Part shown: positions 57,825-64,000 of the stretch, piece after piece
Layout: each line of letters begins with the position of its first letter
Position numbering within the stretch: position 1 is the first letter of the stretch
Assembly (NCBI RefSeq): GCF_001634365.1
Contig: NZ_CP014578.1
Coordinates: 3,844,001-3,908,000 of the forward strand
Source of the DNA: Paraburkholderia phytofirmans OLGA172
GTDB lineage: Bacteria > Pseudomonadota > Gammaproteobacteria > Burkholderiales > Burkholderiaceae
Length of the DNA: 64,000 nt
Reading direction: 5' to 3'
Program-made: the position numbers and the translations under genes
Notes under the pieces: generated by a model
Database searches by the model: none
Told to the model about the DNA's origin: nothing
What the model saw: only the letters and a program-made list of their open reading frames with translations

Positions 57825-58067
57825 GTGCCAAACCTAAGCAGCCACCGCCAGAATCCAACGCTTGTCGCCCTTGGGGCAGCGATCCGCCGCGTTCGGCGAG
57901 AACGCGGTCTTTCGCAAGAACAACTTGCCCTATCGGCGGAAGTTGACGTGAGTTATTTGGGAAGAGTCGAACGGGGTGACAACGCAGCAGCCCTACTCAC
58001 CCTGAAGCGGATCGCCGACGCCCTACAGATCAGCATGGCGTCGTTGATGGATGAAGCAAAGCTATGA
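57825..58067 (+). CDS. XRE-family helix-turn-helix regulator
   Basis: 80 residues from a GTG at 57825, chosen because MPNLSSHRQNPTLVALGAAI gives the usual length and the frame further upstream crosses the palindrome. The HTH spans about residues 29-50 (LSQEQLALSAEVDVSYLGRV), followed by ERGDNAAALLTLKRIADALQ. Size and layout resemble phage repressor-like proteins and restriction-modification controller (C) proteins. It is divergent from the LprI-like gene with two operator-like dyads between. The start remains uncertain: a TTG at 57711 is also open. Confidence 0.8.
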   Translation: MPNLSSHRQNPTLVALGAAIRRVRRERGLSQEQLALSAEVDVSYLGRVERGDNAAALLTLKRIADALQISMASLMDEAKL

Positions 58068-58137
58068 TATGGGGCCGCTGCGTTGGACGGCTGCCTTGCA
58101 ACTTGGCGCACCGATCTCCCACGTATCGTCCGTTTCA

Positions 58138-58626
58138 TCATCGCAACGAAAACAGCCATGCAGACGAAGATTGCGGCCACAGGTCAGGCAGCAACTCACC
58201 GGCCAAGTAGATGCCGCGACCGTACTTCTGGTACATCATCGCCAGCGCAAAAAGTGGTGCATCTGGCGGTCGTCCGCTGCGGACGAATCCGATGTACGTC
58301 AATGCGTCTGCATTTGCGCTGAATGCCGCATGGGCCAGGTGATAAAAAGCATCGCTGTCAGTCACGCAGCCATTTTCATCGGCAATCAGCTTCGCGCACT
58401 TCCAACTCCGAGTCTTCTGGTCATCCTGATACCAGCCCGTCAGATCATGATCGTCATGGCATTCAGTTGAGATTTCGACGCGAACACGCGGTGCGACCTT
58501 TCTCGCGAGATAAGACGGGAAGTGAATTAGGTCGAAGCCGTGCTTAATCAAGGCTTCGTCAGTGACCATCGAGATGCTGGTGCCACGCGGTATGGACACG
58601 CGTGCGGTGCCGTTGCTGTCAGGCAT
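58138..58626 (-). CDS. Unrecognised protein in the mobile region
   Basis: 162 residues from the ATG at 58626 (GGAG 6 bases upstream); an ATG at 58731 would add 35 residues. No membrane segment or signal peptide. The sequence is acidic and aromatic-rich, with ISTECHDDHDLTGWYQDD, ADALTYIGFVRSGRPPDAP and MYQKYGRGIYLAGELLPD. I recognise no family. It stands between the XRE gene (converging) and the resolvase gene (same strand), so co-expression with the latter's upstream promoter is unlikely. Confidence 0.65.
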   Translation of the reverse strand: MPDSNGTARVSIPRGTSISMVTDEALIKHGFDLIHFPSYLARKVAPRVRVEISTECHDDHDLTGWYQDDQKTRSWKCAKLIADENGCVTDSDAFYHLAHAAFSANADALTYIGFVRSGRPPDAPLFALAMMYQKYGRGIYLAGELLPDLWPQSSSAWLFSLR

Positions 58627-58780
58627 ATTGATCTCCGTTTTAGCCGAATTCGACAGGTCGTCGGGGACGGCAAGCAGGCTCAAATCTCCCCAGTCCATTC
58701 CACGAAGTGCGGCGGACCAACCGTTAAGCAAAGACTATCGTAAAAAATAACAAGCTGCGCGATACAGCACTGCCGATTCG

Positions 58781-59521
58781 TCATTCAGGCGTGTTTGCTG
58801 CCTTCTTGCGGGATGCGCGAAGGTCCGACCAGTCGATCAACGCACAAGGCACACCGTCCGGGCCAAGTTGGCCCTGCTCGATAGATTCGTCTTCCTGATC
58901 CCGATGCGGAACGCCGACGCTGACATCCAACTCGGGACTTGCCATCAATCGACCTTCACGAACGCGCATGATGGTCTGACGGCTGGTTTTCATCTCGCGT
59001 GCAATCTGCGCAATGGGAATGCCAGCATTCAGGCTCTCCACCACGACAGCACGCTGCGCGTCCGTCAACGCCGCAGGTCTGCCAAATGCCTTGCCTTCCG
59101 CTTTCGCCCTGCGGATACCGGCATGTGTCCGTTCGATCAGCAAGTCGCGCTCGAACTCGGCGACGGCATTGATGACCTGCATTGTCATCTTCCCTGCTGG
59201 ACTGGTCAGGTCAACGCCACCAAGCGCGAGACAGTGGACGCGAACCCCGATGGCTTCCAGACGTTCGACAGTTGCCCGCACATCCATCGCGTTCCGTCCG
59301 AGACGATCCAGCTTGGTGACAATCAGGACATCGCCATCTTCAAGCTTGTCGAGAAGCTTGGCAAAGCCCTTGCGTTCGAACGCGGCAACCGAACCGGAGA
59401 CGGTCTCAGCAACGATACGTTGCTTCGCGACGGAGAATCCCGCAGCTTCAATTTCCTTGATCTGATTGTCGGTCGTCTGGTCCGTCGTTGAGACCCGGCA
59501 GTACGCGAATAGTCGTGACAT
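58781..59521 (-). CDS. Tn3-type serine resolvase/invertase
   Basis: 246 residues from the ATG at 59521. The catalytic domain begins [15 protein letters not shown] with nucleophile Ser11, then [17 protein letters not shown] with the Arg-rich active-site helix, [20 protein letters not shown] and a C-terminal HTH ([20 protein letters not shown]). About 55 residues follow the HTH (through [12 protein letters not shown] to ANTPE), longer than usual for this family. The upstream intergenic region holds res-like half-sites. Likely roles are multimer resolution or inversion within the element. Confidence 0.9.
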   Translation of the reverse strand: MSRLFAYCRVSTTDQTTDNQIKEIEAAGFSVAKQRIVAETVSGSVAAFERKGFAKLLDKLEDGDVLIVTKLDRLGRNAMDVRATVERLEAIGVRVHCLALGGVDLTSPAGKMTMQVINAVAEFERDLLIERTHAGIRRAKAEGKAFGRPAALTDAQRAVVVESLNAGIPIAQIAREMKTSRQTIMRVREGRLMASPELDVSVGVPHRDQEDESIEQGQLGPDGVPCALIDWSDLRASRKKAANTPE

Positions 59522-59533
59522 CCACACCCCATG

Positions 59534-59636
59534 TGTCCGAAACAGATGTACGAATGTTACCAGGTGTCCAATAGGTTTACAAGCACACTTTTGGACATCT
59601 TCATCACGGCAGTCCGTAATCGCTCGTTTTCGGACA
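59534..59636. promoter_or_regulatory. Candidate res (resolvase-binding) region
   Basis: Four half-sites close to the Tn3/gamma-delta pattern TGTCYRNTA lie just upstream of the resolvase start. They are TGTCCGAAA at 59534, TGTCCAATA at 59565, and inverted copies ending at 59597 (TTTTGGACA) and 59636 (TTTCGGACA). The middle pair spans 33 bases. The last pairs with AGTCCGTAA at 59611 over 26 bases. Sizes match res subsites II (34 bp) and III (25 bp). Spacing of a complete subsite I is not evident. Confidence 0.65.
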
Positions 59637-59720
59637 GGCGCGAACGGTGTGCCATCGGTGATGAAATTCAAACCACGGTCCGGTAGCATCTAGCACGAAC
59701 CAGAGAAGAGCAAAGAACAC

Positions 59721-60656
59721 ATGCCGATACCCGATTACCAAACTCTAATGCTGCCGGTCCTTCGTGCTGTCAACGACGATCAGGAACATCGCTTTCGCAA
59801 CGTGGTCGAGAAGCTCGCCGACGAATACCAACTCAGCGACGAAGAACGGAACACGCTCATACCTAGTGGGGGGCCGTTATTCTCCAATCGGGTGGGCTGG
59901 GCGCGCACTTACTTGAAACAAGCGGGCGTGATCGAATCAAGGAAACGCGGTTATCTGAACATCACGGAACGCGGAAAATCCTTGCTATCGAAAGGTCCGG
60001 CGCGGATTGATAACGCCACGCTCAATCAGTACCCAGAGTTCGTCGCGTTCAGGCAGAAGAAAGCCAGTGAAGCGCAGACTCCTGTCGTGGCACTGTCGCA
60101 AGCCGGACAGATTGCAGCGGAGATTGATGAATCAACGCCTGAAGAGTCTTTCGCCGAAGCATATATGCGCCTTCGGAGCAGTCTCGAAGCCGAGTTGCTG
60201 GACCAAGTCAAATCGTCAACGCCTGGCTTCTTCGAAAGGCTGGTGATCGACCTGCTAGTCGCAATGGGATACGGTGGTTCTCGGCAAGACGCGGGCAGCG
60301 TCATCGGGCGTAGCGGCGATGGCGGCATCGACGGCACTATCAAGGAAGACAAACTCGGTCTGGATGTGATCTACGTTCAGGCGAAGAGATGGGGAGACAC
60401 GGTGGGCCGTCCAGAAATACAGAAGTTCGCCGGTGCCTTGCAAGGTCAGCGTGCAAACAAGGGGGTCTTCATTACCACGTCCACATTTACCCGCGAAGCG
60501 AAAGAATATACGGGCGTCATCTCATCGAAGATTATCCTTGTGGACGGCGATCAACTGGTCAAACTGATGGTCGATCACAACGTCGGCGTTTCGACCGTCA
60601 GCACCTTCCATGTAAAGAAGGTCGATTCCGATTACTTTGAAGGCGATGCGGTGTAA
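59721..60656 (+). CDS. Mrr-type restriction endonuclease
   Basis: A 311-residue protein. The N-terminal Mrr winged-helix domain (about residues 1-95, MPIPDYQTLMLPVLRAVNDD to LNITERGKSLLSKGP) recognises DNA. The C-terminal Mrr_cat PD-(D/E)XK nuclease domain has the glutamate in FFERLVIDLLVAMGYGG, GDGGIDG with Asp204 and VQAKRW with Gln220-x-Lys222. Mrr enzymes are modification-dependent (type IV-like) nucleases that cut methylated foreign DNA. It diverges from the resolvase gene. No methyltransferase gene is nearby, consistent with type IV action. Confidence 0.9.
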   Translation: MPIPDYQTLMLPVLRAVNDDQEHRFRNVVEKLADEYQLSDEERNTLIPSGGPLFSNRVGWARTYLKQAGVIESRKRGYLNITERGKSLLSKGPARIDNATLNQYPEFVAFRQKKASEAQTPVVALSQAGQIAAEIDESTPEESFAEAYMRLRSSLEAELLDQVKSSTPGFFERLVIDLLVAMGYGGSRQDAGSVIGRSGDGGIDGTIKEDKLGLDVIYVQAKRWGDTVGRPEIQKFAGALQGQRANKGVFITTSTFTREAKEYTGVISSKIILVDGDQLVKLMVDHNVGVSTVSTFHVKKVDSDYFEGDAV

Positions 60657-60699
60657 GGCAGACGACCGCGTTGTTTTTTTGATTTGCACGGCGGCACAA

Positions 60700-60921
60700 G
60701 GTGAAGCGGACTATAAGAATCGAGCAGAAATGCAACGGCGTGGCGTGGCTATCGTCAAGGCTGCGGGCAAGTACACCGGACGTGAACGGTCTGACGACTA
60801 CGGCGCTATCCGGGCATGGCGTGCCGAACATGGCGCGAGCATCAGGCAGACGGCGGAACAGTTCAGCGTCGGCACTGCCACTGTTAAACGGGCTTGTGCG
60901 GAGTGTGCGCCAACAGCCTGA
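60700..60921 (+). pseudogene. C-terminal remnant of a second serine resolvase
   Basis: The open frame over the end of the Mrr gene encodes NRAEMQRRGVAIVKAAGKYT and later SIRQTAEQFSVGTATVKRAC. This resembles the end of a resolvase catalytic domain plus its HTH. The catalytic Ser region is absent and nothing upstream continues the domain, so it is a truncated relic rather than a small gene. It reads in the opposite direction to the intact resolvase. Confidence 0.72.
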
Positions 60922-61155
60922 TCCGGTTTCTGAACAAGTTGGCAGCGATGCATATGAATCAGTACCGTCGCTTCGGATGAATGATTCGCAAGGCATCAGT
61001 GTTTCGGTTGGCTAAGGCCATATATCGCATCAGTCTGCCGCAGCGATGCAGCAGTTCGCTTGATGCATACCCAACTGCACCAGTTGAACATCATGTAACG
61101 CTCCCTTCGGTCGCGTCGCTTCGCGGATCACAGGTTCGCATGTCATCAGTCATAC

Positions 61156-61213
61156 CCCACAAATGGGCGTCATTTCTATATAATAATTAATAGAAGAAAC
61201 ACCCATTAGTGGG
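61156..61213. promoter_or_regulatory. Paired operator-like sites flanking a -10 hexamer
   Basis: CCCACAAATGGG (61156-61167) and CCCATTAGTGGG (61202-61213) are reverse complements with one mismatch, centred 46 bases apart. Each is itself a CCCA/TGGG partial dyad. A TATAAT lies between them. The left copy overlaps the expected -35 position and the right copy lies just past the expected transcription start, an arrangement suited to repression or to iteron-like binding. Confidence 0.6.
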
Positions 61214-61302
61214 AATAGTTCACCCCCTTTCTATCGTCCAAAGGTGCGCCGCTGTCGGTCTCTCCGACGACGCATAAGTAAACGGCAGCACCAAAGAAAA
61301 GA

Positions 61303-61328
61303 CCCCACTGGACACGCATCCAGTGGGG
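61303..61328. terminator. Perfect 10-bp hairpin before the replication gene
   Basis: CCCCACTGGA and TCCAGTGGGG flank the 6-base loop CACGCA. On the minus strand the hairpin is followed by TCTTTTCTTT and could terminate antisense transcription. On the plus strand it forms a stable leader structure ending 28 bases before the ATG at 61357. Confidence 0.7.
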
Positions 61329-61356
61329 CCACGATACCCACAAAGCGACCAACCCC

Positions 61357-64000
61357 ATGAGTGCAACTATTTATACGTGCGTTGCGCCGTCCATGCGTCC
61401 GACGCAGGAATCGGCACGACAATCCATCGAAGAAATCATCGAATCCGTCCGTGACGGAAGCTACCATGAAGTCGTCAGCCGTATTCGCGCCACAAAAGAC
61501 GAAGCCAAACGCAAGAAACTGAAACAAGACACACTGCCGGTCTTCTATCCGTCCGTGCAACCGGGTAGCGATACCCGTCTCGCCGAAGATAGCCAACCGA
61601 CCGGCATCGTCCAGTTCGACATCGACAAGAAAGACAATTCCGGAGTTGACCTTCAGACGTTACAAGATGCGGTAATACAGCACCCGGCGTGCATGTATGC
61701 GTTCTCGTCGCCATCAGGCGGACTGAAGTTCGGCCTGTTGACCGACTTTGCCCGCGCATCCGGCGAAGCCATCGACATCACGAAACAGCGGTTCAAGATC
61801 GCATACAGTCATTGCCTGCGACTCATTCGGCAGTATTGCCGCATCCGGTTCAACGACGATGACGCCGTATCTAGGATTCGCCAGTCATGCTTCTTGTCTC
61901 ACGACCCCCACGCGTTCTTCCGCGCTGACTGCACGCCCTTGGCCGTGAACGACCAGTGCCACGTATTGCCGCCTGCACCGATCACCGAGACGATGGCAGA
62001 CATCACGTCCGTCCAGATTTTGCTTGACCACATCCCGCGTGATCTGCCCTATGACGACCGCTTCAAGGTTAACGCTTGCGTCCTGTTCATGCTTGGCCGT
62101 TCAGGCATTCAACTGCTGAAGGACCACTGGCAGACAGATGATCTAGCGAAACTGGCACGCGACCTTGACGACGCCTTGCGTGGCGCGACATTCGGCAATC
62201 TCTACCTGTTGCAGTCGTATGCAACAGAGTACGGCAACTACACGCCGTCCACAGGTGGCACGGCACGACGCAAAGTCCAACCGATGCCGTGCGACTATGC
62301 CCTTGAACCCCTTTCCACGCCCCAAGAAGCCACGGCCAAACTACAGTCGATCATCCGTGAGTTCGTTACCGGCAAGGCGTCACACTTCGTCAAGGTCACG
62401 ACTGGTGCCGGAAAGACCCGCACCGTGCTTGAAGCATTGTCGCGAGAAGTCGGCCACAACGCGAAGATTCTGTTTCTCGTTCCGACGCACGATCTAATCG
62501 ACCAGATCATCCAGACATACAACGAAATCCGTGCCGCTGACATTGCCAGTGCAGATATGCTGCGCGGCAAGTTGCAACGTCCGACCATCGTCCAGTTTTA
62601 CTCACGGAAAACGCTCTGCGAGAATGAGCAAGCCCGCGAGAACCTTGAAGAATACGGCGTCAGCATTCCTCTTAAATACTGCCTGTCCCAGTGCCCGTTC
62701 CAAGGCAACTGCGAATACACCGCGCAGTTCGGCACGACCGCCAACATCCGCGTGATGACGCACAACGAATGGATCAACGAACAGTCGGCGTGGTTCAACG
62801 GTAGCCGGATGACAGACAAGGGCGGCACCGAACCCAACGGCAATCGGTCCCCGTGGGTGCCAGACTACATCGTCATTGACGAAGACATCCTAAGACTTGG
62901 CAACGTACAGAAAGAACCCGCATCGCAACGGTTCCCTTCGATAGCTCGGATCATCGCCAGTGTCCACGCCGGAAGCGCGTTGCAAGATACCATCTGGATT
63001 CACTACGAACATGTCTTACGTGACGCCGCGAACAACGCAAAGCCCGAAACGCCGCCACTGACTCTGCCGCTCGCTAAATACCGCAAGGTCTATCTGAAAA
63101 ACCAAGCCGATAGCCAATATTCGGAAATCGTAGCGCGACTTGAAAGCTACATCCGATCCGATGATCCCAAGCTGCTTGACGGCATGTGGGTCGAAGACAA
63201 TGAGATCAAGTGGTTGCCGTTACCGGCACCGGCTGAACGGTACGAAGGCATTCCTACGCTGTATCTCGATGCGACTGCACACCCGGCTGTCGTTCAACGT
63301 CTGCTTCCGGACGTTCAGTTTCACGCCATAGCCGTCCGCCAGCATGACGACGTTTGTCTGTTCCAGTTATCGAACAAAACGATCACGAAGGGATGGTTGG
63401 CGGAAAAGCCCGCGAACATCGCAACACTAGTTGATAGTCTGATGGAAATCGCGAAGCCGTACACGAATGTCGGCTTGATTACCTATAAGCGGATCGGCGA
63501 CGACGACCAGTTCGCGGGGACGCTCGCAGGGAAAATCGGCGCAACGGTCTGCGCACATTTCGGCGACCTGCGTGGCATCGACGCGATGAAAGACGTGGAC
63601 TGTCTGCTGGTGGTGGGCCGACATGCACTCCCACCGAAATCGATACAGGACTATGCCCGCGCCCTTTTTGGAACCGATGCACCCCCGGAGAAACGGATTT
63701 ATGCCGATTTGCCAGTTCGCATGAAGGACGGCGGCACGTTCCGCCTGAACAGCCAGATCGCGAAAGACCCTTGGCATCAGGTTGTCTATGAACACACGTC
63801 GCAGTCCGAAACCCTTCAGGCCATCGGTCGCGCACGCCCGGTTCATGGGCCGAAAAAGGACATTTACGTATTCGCGAATGAGAATCTTTCAATCAATACC
63901 GAAGTGGCGGGATTCTTCCCGTTCGAACAGTATTTCAAGCAATCGGTAACACTCGTCACGCCAGAAGCCCTTGCATGCGTCCGGGAACGCGGCTTCGTAC
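61357..64000 (+). CDS. Primase-helicase-like replication protein, C-terminus beyond window
   Basis: An open frame of 881 codons from the ATG at 61357 runs off the right edge. Residues about 70-190 resemble the primase-like BT4734/VirE N-terminal domain: a QFDIDKK Asp-x-Asp motif near 87-92 and SSPSGGLKF near 117-125. A superfamily 2 helicase core follows: Walker A TGAGKT (349-354), VPTHDLIDQI motif Ia, Walker B VIDED (506-510) and motif VI QAIGRARP (821-828). Between A and B, Cys421, Cys442, Cys446 and Cys452 form a C-x20-C-x3-C-x5-C cluster like the Fe-S domain of XPD/DinG helicases. It probably unwinds and primes the element's DNA. No clear Shine-Dalgarno precedes the ATG. Confidence 0.82.
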   Translation, partial: MSATIYTCVAPSMRPTQESARQSIEEIIESVRDGSYHEVVSRIRATKDEAKRKKLKQDTLPVFYPSVQPGSDTRLAEDSQPTGIVQFDIDKKDNSGVDLQTLQDAVIQHPACMYAFSSPSGGLKFGLLTDFARASGEAIDITKQRFKIAYSHCLRLIRQYCRIRFNDDDAVSRIRQSCFLSHDPHAFFRADCTPLAVNDQCHVLPPAPITETMADITSVQILLDHIPRDLPYDDRFKVNACVLFMLGRSGIQLLKDHWQTDDLAKLARDLDDALRGATFGNLYLLQSYATEYGNYTPSTGGTARRKVQPMPCDYALEPLSTPQEATAKLQSIIREFVTGKASHFVKVTTGAGKTRTVLEALSREVGHNAKILFLVPTHDLIDQIIQTYNEIRAADIASADMLRGKLQRPTIVQFYSRKTLCENEQARENLEEYGVSIPLKYCLSQCPFQGNCEYTAQFGTTANIRVMTHNEWINEQSAWFNGSRMTDKGGTEPNGNRSPWVPDYIVIDEDILRLGNVQKEPASQRFPSIARIIASVHAGSALQDTIWIHYEHVLRDAANNAKPETPPLTLPLAKYRKVYLKNQADSQYSEIVARLESYIRSDDPKLLDGMWVEDNEIKWLPLPAPAERYEGIPTLYLDATAHPAVVQRLLPDVQFHAIAVRQHDDVCLFQLSNKTITKGWLAEKPANIATLVDSLMEIAKPYTNVGLITYKRIGDDDQFAGTLAGKIGATVCAHFGDLRGIDAMKDVDCLLVVGRHALPPKSIQDYARALFGTDAPPEKRIYADLPVRMKDGGTFRLNSQIAKDPWHQVVYEHTSQSETLQAIGRARPVHGPKKDIYVFANENLSINTEVAGFFPFEQYFKQSVTLVTPEALACVRERGFV

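Larger units (their letters stand above)
60922..61356. promoter_or_regulatory. Non-coding leader upstream of the replication gene
   Basis: This 435-base gap carries no convincing gene. It contains an AT-rich promoter-like core with a perfect -10 hexamer TATAAT at 61179-61184, two operator-like inverted repeats flanking it, and a strong hairpin nearer the gene. Together these suggest tightly controlled expression of the primase-helicase-like protein, or a replication origin. Which of the two cannot be decided from sequence alone. Confidence 0.6.

Noticed and set aside
57825-60656. Complete restriction-modification system with a controller protein
   Set aside because: The XRE protein resembles a controller in size, but no methyltransferase is present and Mrr enzymes act on modified DNA, so a classical system is not supported.
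60981-61190. Small rightward frame of 69 codons in the leader before the replication gene
   Set aside because: It runs through the promoter-like core and operator sites, has no clear ribosome site and no recognisable features.

Overview
The window looks like chromosomal DNA of a Burkholderia-group betaproteobacterium, most likely Paraburkholderia. The evidence is high-GC codon use and family-typical gene sets and orders: pgk-pyk-fba-purC-purE-purK-tsaC; ilvE, a CHCC zinc finger and waaF; a BpeR/BpeA/BpeB/OprB-like efflux locus; and SmoEFGK-type polyol uptake genes. This assignment rests on gene content and order, not on a database match.

Bases 1-9210 form a polyol (sorbitol/mannitol/arabitol) catabolic locus. 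A probable polyol dehydrogenase tail, xylulokinase and a SorC-type regulator read rightward. Facing them is an operon reading leftward: sorbitol-type SDR dehydrogenase, ABC binding protein, two permeases, a HAD phosphatase and the ABC ATPase. The two units meet at a strong hairpin terminator. Bases 9455-12345 hold a zinc ABC uptake operon behind a Zur-like operator. Bases 12476-14471 are the glutathione-dependent formaldehyde detoxification pair. A second, repeat-expanded xylulokinase and a purine permease follow. Bases 18454-25495 hold an RND multidrug pump with a divergent TetR regulator and an AcrR-like operator.

Bases 25673-36000 carry a CoxG-like protein, a DUF427 protein, a small secreted protein, a MucD/DegQ periplasmic protease, a two-component system, PBP4 (DacB), a fatty-acid-hydroxylase-family membrane enzyme and a GDSL lipase. 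Bases 36011-44610 read leftward and combine tRNA t6A synthesis (TsaC/Sua5), purine synthesis (PurK, PurE, PurC) and lower glycolysis (Fba, Pyk, Pgk). Bases 44882-53459 are core genes: AzlCD, IlvE, a CHCC zinc finger, WaaF, a SnoaL-like protein, a YheT-like hydrolase, DUF2946, an M48 protease and MoaC.

Directly after moaC the character changes. From about 53,470 to the end there is an integrated mobile region: a tyrosine integrase, a remnant and an intact copy of an ADP-ribosylglycohydrolase, two membrane-anchored proteins, an XRE regulator with two operator-like dyads, an orphan protein, a Tn3-type serine resolvase with a candidate res site, an Mrr-type restriction enzyme, a second resolvase remnant, and a large primase-helicase-like replication protein that runs off the right edge. 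This accessory region is the most interesting part. It looks like an integrated plasmid or phage-satellite-like element carrying defence-type cargo, and its right end is not in the window.
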